Assembly: GCF_023336935.1 (NCBI RefSeq)
Contig: NZ_JAMBLR010000001.1
Location: 248,001 to 312,000 of the forward strand
Direction of reading: 5' to 3'
DNA length: 64,000 nt
Source of the DNA: Phascolarctobacterium sp. ET69
Lineage (GTDB): Bacteria > Bacillota > Negativicutes > Acidaminococcales > Acidaminococcaceae
In this document: positions 34,937-42,840 of the stretch, one piece after another
Position numbering within the stretch: the stretch's first letter is position 1
How the letters are laid out: each line of letters opens with the position of its first letter
Notes under the pieces: model-generated
What the model was told of the DNA's origin: nothing
The model's database searches: none
What the model saw: only the letters and a program-made list of their open reading frames with translations
Program-made: the position numbers and the translations under genes

Positions 34937-36847
34937 ATGAACGATTTACTTAAAAAGATTGTGGAGTGGAATGAAGCAAATGAATATCAAAAATGTGTTG
35001 ATGCCATTGAAGCCATACCGGAAGAAGAACGCGGCTATGAACTGACCGTGCTTTTGGGCAGGGCTTACAGCAATTTGGGAGTGTTTGGCGATAATAATTC
35101 CAAAGCAAACGAGGACGGCGTGGATATATTTTTGCTGGAAAAAGCCGTAAATATTTTTGAAAGCGTGCGCCTGCAAGGGCTGGATGACTGGTATTGGAAT
35201 TGCCGTATGGCTTACGCTCTGTGGATGACATCCGGGCGCGAGCTGGAAGCACTGGCCTATGCACGCAAATGGCAGCAGTTAAAGCCTGATGACGAAGACG
35301 CGGCAAATTTAATTAAAACCATCGAAGAATATATTGAAGAAAATTACCGCGAACCGGAAGTTTACAGTTTTGAAGAAATGCAGAGCGTTGGAAACCATAT
35401 TGAAAAATATTTCGGCAAGTACGGCCGCGTAATGCATGAATTGGCATCGCCTGATATTCACGTGGATATTTATGTTATCCCGCCACGGGCGGAACATGAA
35501 TATTATACGCTGGTAACCTGCGGCATGGGTGCGCATAAAATGGAAGTGCCTGATGAGCTGAAAAACGAACAATTGGAACGTGCCGAACTTTTAATTAACC
35601 TGCCGGCCGGTTGGCAGCTTGACGAAGAATCACTAAAGGACGAAAAGTGGTACTGGCCTATACGATTTTTGAAATTTATGGCGCGCAGCCCTGTTAATAA
35701 CGGAATGTATTATGACTGGGGCTCAACGCTTGAATTTGACGATATTACCAGCTTTGATGAGAGTACAAAGCTGTGTTCGGCTGTTGTTTTAAGCCCCGGT
35801 GTTTTTGGCGAAGTAAGTTATGCCTGCACGCTTCCAAATGGCGATGCAGTAAATTTTTATCAGGCAATACCGCTTTATAAAGAAGAACTTGATTATAAAG
35901 TGGAAAACGGGATGGATAAATTATTGCAAAAATGCCCGGATGAAATTTTGGAAGTCATCAATCCCAACCGTTTAAACGCTGTTACTGATGCAGAAATATT
36001 AAATTATGATGACCGCGAAATGGACTGTGCCGCAGAGCATTTAAAACTGATACAGGAACATAATCTTTCGGTTGATGAACTGGCAGTATACAGCCATATG
36101 GCGGCATACCTGCGCTGGTGCATAAACCATAATTTAATGGGCGACGTTTTTTTACAGCAGCACGGTGACGTGGCTATAAATGTAAAAAGCGGCAGCCTTA
36201 ATGATTTGCGTGCTTTTGTGCGTGATGAACTTGGCGGCAGGCTTATGATAATTGATTACAACTATAAAGGGGTATGCTTTGCCAACTGGTACAACACCGG
36301 CAACCGCAGCATGCCCTACGCCTTTATTAAAGATTTAAAAGCATACGCAAGAGAATATTTTAAAGGGCAAATGCCTTGCGCAGAAGAAGCGGCATACCTG
36401 CTTTTGCCCTGGGGTGACGAATATTGCCGGGCTGTTGAAAAAATTATTGAAGGACGTTTTGCCGAATGGCAAAAACTGTGCGGAGAAGAAAATGCTGTGC
36501 AGCCGTTTATTGATGAAAGCAATTTTAAAGAACTGCTGCCAGACTGGCAGGGAGCACGGCATTGCCGCATAAGTAAACGGATTATAAAAGACGGCTGTAC
36601 GGTAGGCTTTTGCTGCCGGGAGGAACCTGACAGCGATGATACAGGCTGGGACAGCGGCTGGTACTTTGAAGCTGGCGACGAGGATGAAGTTTATGCCGGT
36701 GAAGATGCAGAGTATGGCATTTACGATTTAAATACTATCTGCAATTTGTATCCGGAGCTTTTGCCTTTGTTAAACAGCCCTTATGGTACTGCTTTTGAGC
36801 GCAATAAAAAGGGCAGACTGGTACAGATAAAGGACGAAGAGGAATAA
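34937..36847 (+). CDS. TPR-SUFU-DUF2185 multidomain immunity-like protein
   Basis: A 636-residue cytoplasmic protein. Residues 1-135 look like TPR-type helical repeats (LGRAYSNLG, CRMAYALWMTSGRELEAL). About 150-320 is a SUFU (suppressor of fused) domain, with DIHVDIYVIPP, YYTLVTCGMG, LLINLPAGW and FMARSPV. The middle (330-540) has an AAYLRWCINHNL segment of unassigned type. About 545-630 matches DUF2185 (Imm33), with GWDSGWYFEAGDEDE and the LLPLLNSPYGTAFER ending. Bacterial SUFU and DUF2185 domains are known as immunity modules of polymorphic toxins. No toxin lies next to it. The ATG at 34937 is set by AAAGGGGAAGG. Confidence 0.8.
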   Translation: MNDLLKKIVEWNEANEYQKCVDAIEAIPEEERGYELTVLLGRAYSNLGVFGDNNSKANEDGVDIFLLEKAVNIFESVRLQGLDDWYWNCRMAYALWMTSGRELEALAYARKWQQLKPDDEDAANLIKTIEEYIEENYREPEVYSFEEMQSVGNHIEKYFGKYGRVMHELASPDIHVDIYVIPPRAEHEYYTLVTCGMGAHKMEVPDELKNEQLERAELLINLPAGWQLDEESLKDEKWYWPIRFLKFMARSPVNNGMYYDWGSTLEFDDITSFDESTKLCSAVVLSPGVFGEVSYACTLPNGDAVNFYQAIPLYKEELDYKVENGMDKLLQKCPDEILEVINPNRLNAVTDAEILNYDDREMDCAAEHLKLIQEHNLSVDELAVYSHMAAYLRWCINHNLMGDVFLQQHGDVAINVKSGSLNDLRAFVRDELGGRLMIIDYNYKGVCFANWYNTGNRSMPYAFIKDLKAYAREYFKGQMPCAEEAAYLLLPWGDEYCRAVEKIIEGRFAEWQKLCGEENAVQPFIDESNFKELLPDWQGARHCRISKRIIKDGCTVGFCCREEPDSDDTGWDSGWYFEAGDEDEVYAGEDAEYGIYDLNTICNLYPELLPLLNSPYGTAFERNKKGRLVQIKDEEE

Positions 36848-36848
36848 A

Positions 36849-37067
36849 ATGGATAAGGCTTTGACGGATTTTATAACCGAATACCGTGATTACATAACAC
36901 TTTTTACAGGCATTGTGCTTGTTGTTGGAGCAGTAAAAAACTGGAACTGGCTGTGTAACCCGGTCGGTAAGCCGGACGCACAGCTTTTAAGCCGCGGCAT
37001 GTACCGGCTTATCTTTGGCGCGCTTGGTTTAATACTTATTGTTTGCAGCTTAACGCTGATGTTTTAA
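36849..37067 (+). CDS. Imm17-like two-helix membrane protein
   Basis: A 72-residue protein with hydrophobic segments at about 15-30 and 50-71. Between them lies the loop KNWNWLCNPVGKPDAQL. The pattern GMYRLIFGALGLILI near the end resembles the Imm17 immunity family. It begins one base after the SUFU gene stop, so it is translationally linked. The family assignment is by recall of pattern and moderate. Confidence 0.65.
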   Translation: MDKALTDFITEYRDYITLFTGIVLVVGAVKNWNWLCNPVGKPDAQLLSRGMYRLIFGALGLILIVCSLTLMF

Positions 37068-37081
37068 AAGGAGGTCTTTTT

Positions 37082-37828
37082 ATGGAACCTACTAAAGAAT
37101 GGCTTGCTTTATATGAAAAAGTAAAAGAAAAAACTAAAAGTGCGGTAGATTTTAATAAGTATTTTGAGGAAAAAGAAATTGCCGGAATGGCTTTGGATGT
37201 TATGAATATTGGTTTATGCGATTTGCCAAGCGGCAAAGTAATAGTTGCCGACCCTTTGGTTTACCTTGATAAAAATTGTACTCCGTATTTAGTGCAGGCT
37301 CCTGCCGGAAGTTATCAAACGGAAGTTTGCGTTGTTAAACAGCATGATGGTGATTGCGCGCGTTATGCTGCTGTGCGCCTGCGTTTTAACCAAAACCGCG
37401 CTGTAAAATTTTATGAGGCGCTTATTGGCAGTGAAGATTTGGAAAACTTTGAAGAAGGAGAATATTTTGGCTTTAATGTAGATGCCGGTTTGGGATGTAT
37501 CTGCGATGCCGGAATAAATAAAATTATTGCCGAATGGCAGGAAAAATGGGAAAAGGAAAATCCTGACGGCGAGATTTATAACGATTATTTTTATGGTTTT
37601 TTTAAAGAAAGTTACAAACAAAATCCGCAGTATCAGCGTGATGGCGGAGACTGGATTAACTGGCAGGTTCCCGGTACGGATTATCACGTTCCGTTTCTTC
37701 AATCTGGCTTTGGCGACGGAACATACCCGGTTTACTGGGGATTTGATGAAAACGGCAAGGTTTGCCAGCTGATAGTGCAGTTTATTGATATAGAACTTGC
37801 TTACAATGATGAAGATGAGGAGGAATAG
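37082..37828 (+). CDS. DUF4241 protein
   Basis: A 248-residue soluble protein. The segments LPSGKVIVADPLVYL, QAPAGSYQTEVCVV and RYAAVRLRF are those of DUF4241, a family found beside SUFU/SUKH-type immunity genes. The start is the ATG at 37082 after AAAAGGAGG, with the frame beginning 15 bases after the preceding stop. There is no signal peptide. Biochemical role unknown; an immunity-like role is inferred from the neighbours. Confidence 0.75.
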   Translation: MEPTKEWLALYEKVKEKTKSAVDFNKYFEEKEIAGMALDVMNIGLCDLPSGKVIVADPLVYLDKNCTPYLVQAPAGSYQTEVCVVKQHDGDCARYAAVRLRFNQNRAVKFYEALIGSEDLENFEEGEYFGFNVDAGLGCICDAGINKIIAEWQEKWEKENPDGEIYNDYFYGFFKESYKQNPQYQRDGGDWINWQVPGTDYHVPFLQSGFGDGTYPVYWGFDENGKVCQLIVQFIDIELAYNDEDEEE

Positions 37829-37830
37829 CT

Positions 37831-38910
37831 ATGAATATGGAACAAATGCAGGCGGCAAAAGCAGCAATGGCAGAATGGCTGGCGCACCCGCAGGAGCTTG
37901 GGCACGAACCGGCAGAAATTGAATGTGCCGGCACTTTTGAGCTGCATGAAATGACTTATTATTTGTTTAAATACCGTGCCGAAGCAGGCGGCGCGTGGCT
38001 GCTTGGCGTATGCGGCGGTTATGAAGGCGATGGGCTCGAACATTGCGGGCATGTGTTCAGCGAAATGGAAGAATATGACCCCGCAACAGCCGAAGAAAAA
38101 GCTGCGGCAATGGTAGAAATGGTGCGCACTTATTGGATGGAACAGGCTAAAGAGATTGAAGCACGCAAAAACAGGGCAGGCAGTTTTGCAGGCTTTGTGC
38201 TGATGGCAGAAAATAAATGGGATAAAGGTCAGCTCATCCGCAATTTAAAAGAAGAATGGGGCATTGAAGTCGTTGAAGACAGCGACGAAAAACGGGAAGA
38301 CGCTTTGGTATTTGATGTTGGCAATATGATTGCCGCTGTAAGTTTGATGCCTGCGCCGATACCTAACGGCGAAGCGGAAGCCAATGCTGCAAACAACTAT
38401 ATGTGGCCGGAAGCTGTGGAAGCAGCCAAAGCGCATAAAGCGCACATTATGGTGGCAATTATCGGCAAAGAAGAAAACCTACTGGAACGTGGCAAACTGT
38501 TTACCAAAATTTTGGCTTGCTGCTGCGCTCAGCCCGGCGCTTTGGGCGTGTATACCAGCGGCGTAGTGTTTGCGCCGTGGTTTTATGCTAAATTTGCCAA
38601 CATTATGAAAGAAGGCGGCCTGCCGGTTTACAACTGGATTTGGATAGGGCTGTACCGCAGTGAAAAAGGCATTTGCGGCTATACCTATGGCATGGTGGAA
38701 TTCGGCAAGGACGAAATGGAAGTTTTGGATGCCGATGCCGACCCCAACGATTTGCGTGACTTTATCTACAGCTTAGCAGGCTATGTGCTGGAGTATGATG
38801 TAACCCTTAACAACGGTGAAACTATCGGCTTCAGCGCCGAGGACAAACACGCCATAACTTACAGTGAAGGCGTTGCTTTGCCGGGCATGACGCTGAAAAT
38901 TGAATATTAA
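37831..38910 (+). CDS. Two-domain protein with C-terminal DUF4261
   Basis: A 359-residue soluble protein. The first 110 residues form an acidic domain with CAGTFELHEM, WLLGVCGGYEGD and EHCGHVFSEM. From about 118 the DUF4261 pattern follows: ALVFDVGNMIAAVSLMPAPIP, NYMWPEA, KAHIMVAI and a TYGMVEFGKDEMEV stretch. DUF4261 has no established function and commonly appears with SUFU and DUF4241 genes. GAGGAGGAAT precedes the ATG. It starts three bases after the DUF4241 gene. Confidence 0.75.
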   Translation: MNMEQMQAAKAAMAEWLAHPQELGHEPAEIECAGTFELHEMTYYLFKYRAEAGGAWLLGVCGGYEGDGLEHCGHVFSEMEEYDPATAEEKAAAMVEMVRTYWMEQAKEIEARKNRAGSFAGFVLMAENKWDKGQLIRNLKEEWGIEVVEDSDEKREDALVFDVGNMIAAVSLMPAPIPNGEAEANAANNYMWPEAVEAAKAHKAHIMVAIIGKEENLLERGKLFTKILACCCAQPGALGVYTSGVVFAPWFYAKFANIMKEGGLPVYNWIWIGLYRSEKGICGYTYGMVEFGKDEMEVLDADADPNDLRDFIYSLAGYVLEYDVTLNNGETIGFSAEDKHAITYSEGVALPGMTLKIEY

Positions 38911-38923
38911 GGGAGGAATTGTT

Positions 38924-39250
38924 ATGAAAAAGTTTAATCCCGATTATGTACTGCTTGAAGAAATGTATCAGGACGAATATTACCCTGATTTTTTAGTTGA
39001 TAAAGTAAAAGCGGAAATAACAAAAGTGATAGAACTTTTGGAAAGCGGCGAAAGCGATGTTGAAATTATCCAAGGCAAACTTGATGAAATAACATGTGCC
39101 ATTAATGATTTGCAGGAAGAATTTTGGGACAATGACAGCGAAATTGAAACCGTTGCAAGAGATTGTATAGGCGAAACGATATATTACATTTTAAACTGGT
39201 TTGATGTACCTATTGATGAAGAAGAAGCCATCCGCGAACGCGATTGGTAA
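38924..39250 (+). CDS. DUF5713-like protein
   Basis: A 108-residue acidic helical protein: MYQDEYYPDFLVDKVKAEI, then INDLQEEFWDNDSEIETVAR and the ending EEEAIRERDW, which fit DUF5713 as I recall it. The start is the ATG at 38924 after GGGAGG. Its position in the row of immunity-like genes suggests the same role; no biochemistry is known to me. Confidence 0.65.
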   Translation: MKKFNPDYVLLEEMYQDEYYPDFLVDKVKAEITKVIELLESGESDVEIIQGKLDEITCAINDLQEEFWDNDSEIETVARDCIGETIYYILNWFDVPIDEEEAIRERDW

Positions 39251-39264
39251 GAAAGGAGTAAATT

Positions 39265-39675
39265 ATGAGCTATGATTTGATGGTTTTTGAAATAACCAAA
39301 GCACCAAAAACTAAAAAAGAATTTATGGCATGGTACGATAAAATAACGGAATGGGAAGAAGAGCACGATTATGAAACAGTCAGCGTAACTTCGCCCGCTT
39401 TGCAAAACTGGTTTATGGAAATGAAAGAAACCTTCCCGCCGATGAACGGCGAGTTTGCGCCTGACGACGAGGCGATTAAAAATGATGAAGATTTGGAAAG
39501 CCGTTTAACGGATTACAGCATAAGCTATGACTCTGTTTACGCTGCTTTTAGTTGGTCTCTTGCCGAAGAAGCATACGAAACAATGCGCAGGCTTGCGCAA
39601 AAACACGGCGTTGGCTTTTTTGATGCCAGCGGCGACGGCGATATTATTTTGCCGGACGGTATGATGATAGAGTAA
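39265..39675 (+). CDS. Conserved hypothetical protein of immunity-gene neighbourhoods
   Basis: A 136-residue protein opening MSYDLMVFEITKAPKTKKEF. It has paired Trp-containing segments (FMAWYDKITEWEEEHDYE) and the FPPMNGEFAPDD motif. I recall similar MSYDLMVF proteins scattered in many bacteria near immunity-type genes, without a settled name or function. GAAAGGAG precedes the ATG. Last gene of the tightly packed series that starts at 34937. Confidence 0.7.
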   Translation: MSYDLMVFEITKAPKTKKEFMAWYDKITEWEEEHDYETVSVTSPALQNWFMEMKETFPPMNGEFAPDDEAIKNDEDLESRLTDYSISYDSVYAAFSWSLAEEAYETMRRLAQKHGVGFFDASGDGDIILPDGMMIE

Positions 39676-39702
39676 TGTTCATGGTTTTTATGTGAATGAT
39701 AA

Positions 39703-40562
39703 ATGAAAGAAAATGATTTTATGTTAAAAATAATTTTTATGACATTACTTTTGTGCTTTAGTTTGATAAATTATGATTTCTCTTATGTTAATGCTGCCGA
39801 AAATAAAAATGTACAATATTCTGCAACAACGATTTTAAATACTAAAATATTTTCTAATGATGAATTTGGGATAACATTAGAAATCCCCGAAGAATTTGAA
39901 AAGGTTAAAAGAGATTTAAAAGAGGGAGAACTTTTATTGGCTAAAAGTAATTTTGATGCGTCATTATTAAGCATAGACGCTTTCAAAATGAATGGTCTTT
40001 ATTATGTATTTGATAATGAAGAAGGAGAAAATCAGAAGAAAGAAGATATTTTAAAACAATTTTCTGATTTAGCTAAAAAAGAACGTGTTAATAAAGATGA
40101 AAAAATTTTAGAAAATAGCATTATAAATATTAACGATCAAAAAGTGTTTCATTTTGTATATGCAAAGAAAGTACCTTATAAAAATAAGTTTATAACATAT
40201 ATTGAGGTAATACTTTTATGACAGGAGTCATTTTAGAAAAGTTGGGTGATAATCCTAAGCATTCGTATTATCCAAATTCATTAACTAATTTAAATTCAGA
40301 AGAAAAACAGATAATTTTAGAAAATCTTATGTTAGAATCGAAAGACATAAGTAAATATGCGAAAAATGTTAAAATATCCTTTATTGAAGTAAATAAAATG
40401 GATTCTGTTCTATTAGAATTTGATGATTCAACAAGTCATTCTTTAAGTTATATATTTATAAAAGATGGTAATTATATAGCTTTTGATTATATTTATAATG
40501 CTGCAAGCGAAAAAGAAGTAAGACCTTTAGTTGAAAAATCTGTTCAAAGTATTAAGTTATAA
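39703..40562 (+). pseudogene. AT-rich exported protein gene, apparently split by a frameshift
   Basis: The first frame (39703-40221) encodes a signal peptide (MLKIIFMTLLLCFSL, if started at 39721) and a domain with EFGITLEIPEEFEKVKR, ending YIEVILL. A second frame (40218-40562) continues with 114 residues. Adding one G in the GAGG run at about 40205-40208 would fuse them as YIEGNTFMTGVILEKLG, which reads as a natural continuation. The whole stretch is visibly more AT-rich than its neighbours and its codon use is different, hinting at recent acquisition. The alternative is two real genes overlapping as ATGA. Function unknown. Confidence 0.6.
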
Positions 40563-40607
40563 TACTATATAAGCAACGATTTATATTTTTAAAAAGGATG
40601 ATTTATT

Positions 40608-40961
40608 ATGACTAATGAATTAAGAACTTACCTTACTGAACAGGTTAACGCTTTAAAAAACGCACCTTCCTGCTGTGCAGAAGCCAAAGCAGTTTGCGCT
40701 GAATGGCTGGAAGCAGCCGGTACTGATAAAGAAGCAGAAATGACCAAAAAGCTTATTGCCGAAGTTGAAGCGGACATTATGCCTGTTGACGGTTTAATTG
40801 CTTTTGCAGGCAGCGAAACAGGCGTTAAAGTTTTTGGCGAAGAAATGGCTAAAAACGTACTTGCCCATGCCGAAGAAATTAAAAAGAACGGCGCAAAATT
40901 CTGCGATTGCCCGGCCTGCACTGCCTGTGCTGCCATTATCGCCAAAAAAGCTGAACTGTAA
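40608..40961 (+). CDS. Small Cys-rich conserved protein
   Basis: A 117-residue soluble protein with APSCCAEAKAVCAEW near the N terminus and KFCDCPACTACAAII near the C terminus. The seven cysteines suggest metal or redox chemistry. I recall homologues in anaerobic Firmicutes wrongly labelled molecular chaperone Hsp90; it has no GHKL ATPase motif and is far too short. AAAAAGGATG precedes the ATG. It stands alone before a terminator. Confidence 0.75.
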   Translation: MTNELRTYLTEQVNALKNAPSCCAEAKAVCAEWLEAAGTDKEAEMTKKLIAEVEADIMPVDGLIAFAGSETGVKVFGEEMAKNVLAHAEEIKKNGAKFCDCPACTACAAIIAKKAEL

Positions 40962-40980
40962 TTTAACAGCGTAAATAGTA

Positions 40981-41022
40981 AAACAGCACTCCGAAAGTAA
41001 AATTACTTTTGAAGTGCTGTTT
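40981..41022. terminator. Bidirectional hairpin between converging genes
   Basis: AAACAGCACT (40981-40990) pairs perfectly with AGTGCTGTTT (41013-41022), with further inner pairing. The T-runs on both sides are modest. It separates the Cys-rich protein from the converging dehydrogenase gene. Confidence 0.75.
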
Positions 41023-41042
41023 GCGTTTACGTTGGTTTATTT

Positions 41043-41996
41043 TTATTTTACGCTTTCGGCTCTTTCCAAAAAGCCGCGGATAATATCGCAGGATTTGGCG
41101 AATTTTTCTTTTTCGCTTTCGTCAAGTTCTACTTCTAAAATTTGTTCAAGGCCGTTTTTGCCGATAACGCAGGGCACGCCTGCGGCAACATCTTTTTGCC
41201 CGTATTCACCGTTAAGTGCTGTGGAGCAGGGCCAGATGAGTTTCTGGTCATGGAAAATTGCTTTTATGAGCATTACGGCAACATTGGCAATGCCAAATTC
41301 GGTGCAGCCCTTGCCGTCAACTTCAATATCACCGGCGCGTTTAACCTGTTCCTGCAAATCATCAAGGTTAAGTGCGGCAAGCCTTGGGGTATTTTCTCGC
41401 ATCTGCAAAAACGGAGTGCCGTTAATAAATATGCGCGACCACACAATAAAGCTGCTGTTGCCGTGTTCGCCCATGCACATTGCCTGAATGGAGCGGCGGC
41501 TGTAACCGGTAGCGGCAGAAAGCACGCGCAGCAGGCGATAGGTTTCCAGGCTGGTGCCGGTGCAGAAGCAGCGGTTTGTCTGCCAGTTCATCTGGCGGCG
41601 GATGTATTCACAGATAATATCGGCAGGGTTGGAAATACTAATCATAATACCTTTAAAATCAACCTGTTTTAAATGGCCGATTACTTCGTTTGCCATGCGG
41701 ATGGTATCGTCGAACATGTCAAGGCGTGTTTCGCCGGGTTTGCGGCTGCGCCCAAACGCAACAACCATAATATCGGCATCGTTAAGTTCCTCGTATTCAC
41801 CGGCGCGTATAACGGCGTCATGTCCGCATAAAGCTCCGCTTACGCAGTCGTCAAGGTCCAATGCCTGTGCGGCTGCTTTTTCTTTTAAAATATCAATTAA
41901 AACAATGTCATCGGCTTCGCCGGATTGAATAAGGCCCAGTGCTACATGAGAGCCTACATGCCCGGCACCGATAATGACAACCTTTCTTGTTTTCAT
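41043..41996 (-). CDS. Lactate/malate dehydrogenase family 2-hydroxyacid dehydrogenase
   Basis: A 317-residue NAD-dependent enzyme. The Rossmann motif is IIGAGHVGSHVA with Asp35 (LID) expected to favour NAD. The catalytic His is in GEHGNSS, and the substrate Arg pair is in KPGETR and TYRLLR. The residue before KPGE is Arg85 (GRSRKPGE); lactate dehydrogenases have Gln here, while malate dehydrogenases have Arg. The rest (ETRLD, GTSLET) is LDH-like. I therefore call it an LDH/MDH-family enzyme and would not fix the substrate as lactate. Confidence 0.85.
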   Translation of the reverse strand: MKTRKVVIIGAGHVGSHVALGLIQSGEADDIVLIDILKEKAAAQALDLDDCVSGALCGHDAVIRAGEYEELNDADIMVVAFGRSRKPGETRLDMFDDTIRMANEVIGHLKQVDFKGIMISISNPADIICEYIRRQMNWQTNRCFCTGTSLETYRLLRVLSAATGYSRRSIQAMCMGEHGNSSFIVWSRIFINGTPFLQMRENTPRLAALNLDDLQEQVKRAGDIEVDGKGCTEFGIANVAVMLIKAIFHDQKLIWPCSTALNGEYGQKDVAAGVPCVIGKNGLEQILEVELDESEKEKFAKSCDIIRGFLERAESVK

Positions 41997-42041
41997 ATAC
42001 TATACCTTCTTTTTACGTATTACAGCGTCAGCTGCATTTAC

Positions 42042-42070
42042 ATAATACTATAAATTTTTAAAAAGTGAAA
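42042..42070 (-). promoter_or_regulatory. Promoter of the dehydrogenase gene
   Basis: On the minus strand TTTCAC (42065-42070), a 17-base spacer and TATTAT (42042-42047). Moderate match. Confidence 0.45.
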
Positions 42071-42129
42071 GTTAATTATTATTTTGCCAGATTCAAACCG
42101 TGGACGCGGCGCTTTATGTTTCAGATATT

Positions 42130-42172
42130 ACAATTAGCTGCTAAAATAAGCAGCAAAGGAAATTTTAATTGT
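42130..42172. other. Nested inverted repeat in an intergenic gap
   Basis: ACAATTA (42130-42136) pairs with TAATTGT (42166-42172), and inside it GCTGCT (42137-42142) pairs with AGCAGC (42149-42154) around AAAATA. It lies between two divergent promoters in a 265-base gap with no gene. It could be an operator or an RNA structure; no family is recognised. Confidence 0.35.
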
Positions 42173-42191
42173 AAATTGTTTGTAAGGTTTA

Positions 42192-42221
42192 TTGCTTATT
42201 ATTGTTATGTTTTTGTATAAT
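42192..42221 (+). promoter_or_regulatory. Promoter of the Asp/Arg/Trp repeat protein
   Basis: TTGCTT (42192-42197), an 18-base spacer and perfect TATAAT (42216-42221), 40 bases before the start codon. Confidence 0.6.
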
Positions 42222-42261
42222 TATTATAGATGGTATATTGTTTAATTTTAAGGAGTGAGGG

Positions 42262-42774
42262 ATGATGAAAAAGGTATTGTGTACATTATTGATGGCAGCA
42301 TTTATCAGCCCGTTATGGGCAGCGGAAACGGAAGCTGCTCCTGAACAAAAATTAATGCCTGCTATTACCGCAGATACGGGCGGCAATGAGCTTGGCGTTG
42401 TAAACGATATTCTGCGCGCGGCAAGCGGCAAGGACAGCCCTTTTGACCATGATAACGGCAGAGGCAATGACGATAAATGGCGTCACGATAATGGACGCCG
42501 CGGCAATTACAAAAAAGACCGTGACAGATGGGAACGTGAAGAACGCCGTGACAGGCATGACGATGACCGCTGGGAAGACGACGATGATGACAGATGGGAC
42601 GACGACCGTTGGGATGATGACGATGATGACAGGTGGGACGACGACCGCTGGGAAGACGACGATGATGACAGGTGGGACGATGACCGCTGGGAAGATGACG
42701 ACGACAGGTGGGATGACGACCGTTGGGAACACGATGACGATGACAGATGGGATGATGACCGCTACGAAGATTAA
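42262..42774 (+). CDS. Exported Asp/Arg/Trp repeat protein
   Basis: A 170-residue protein with a signal peptide (MMKKVLCTLLMAAFISPLWA, cleaved near AA-E). A non-repetitive segment follows to about 60, then a hydrophilic tail. From residue 106 to the end the sequence is five units of 12-13 residues, DDDDDRWDDDRWE or close variants. The tail is extremely acidic but carries a regular Arg-Trp pair. I do not know a matching family. It could bind metal, polycation or cell surface. Single gene with its own promoter and terminator; AGGAG is six bases before the first ATG. Confidence 0.8.
   Translation: MMKKVLCTLLMAAFISPLWAAETEAAPEQKLMPAITADTGGNELGVVNDILRAASGKDSPFDHDNGRGNDDKWRHDNGRRGNYKKDRDRWEREERRDRHDDDRWEDDDDDRWDDDRWDDDDDDRWDDDRWEDDDDDRWDDDRWEDDDDRWDDDRWEHDDDDRWDDDRYED
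42577..42771 (+). repeat. Tandem repeat of about 39 bases within the exported protein
   Basis: Five adjacent units of 39, 39, 39, 36 and 39 bases encode DDDDDRWDDDRW(D/E)-type blocks. Each unit is itself two shorter D-rich/RW subunits. Units differ mainly at synonymous positions and at the last residue, so they are not freshly duplicated. Unit lengths are multiples of three, which keeps several frames open on both strands. Confidence 0.85.
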
Positions 42775-42790
42775 TTAAAATATGAAAAGA

Positions 42791-42832
42791 AAAACTCCTG
42801 CCCGGCAGTTAAGTTTGCCAAACAGGAGTTTT
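42791..42832. terminator. Bidirectional terminator
   Basis: AAAACTCCTG (42791-42800) pairs with CAGGAGTTTT (42823-42832), with inner GGCAG/TTGCC-type pairing. T-rich flanks occur on both strands, so it can end both the repeat gene and the converging glycerate kinase gene. Confidence 0.88.
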
Positions 42833-42840
42833 ATTTTGTT

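Noticed and set aside
42061-42120. A possible tRNA T-arm-like sequence (GGTTTGAATCTGG on the minus strand)
   Set aside because: No flanking acceptor, D or anticodon stems could be drawn, so it is not a tRNA gene or attachment site.
42577-42771. Regularly spaced repeats that might be mistaken for a CRISPR array
   Set aside because: The units are contiguous, 36-39 bases, without unique spacers, and encode a regular peptide. No cas gene is near.
42352-42778. Other open frames within the repeat gene, on both strands
   Set aside because: Repeat units are multiples of three bases, so frames without stops arise automatically. Only the frame with a signal peptide, promoter and ribosome site is credible.
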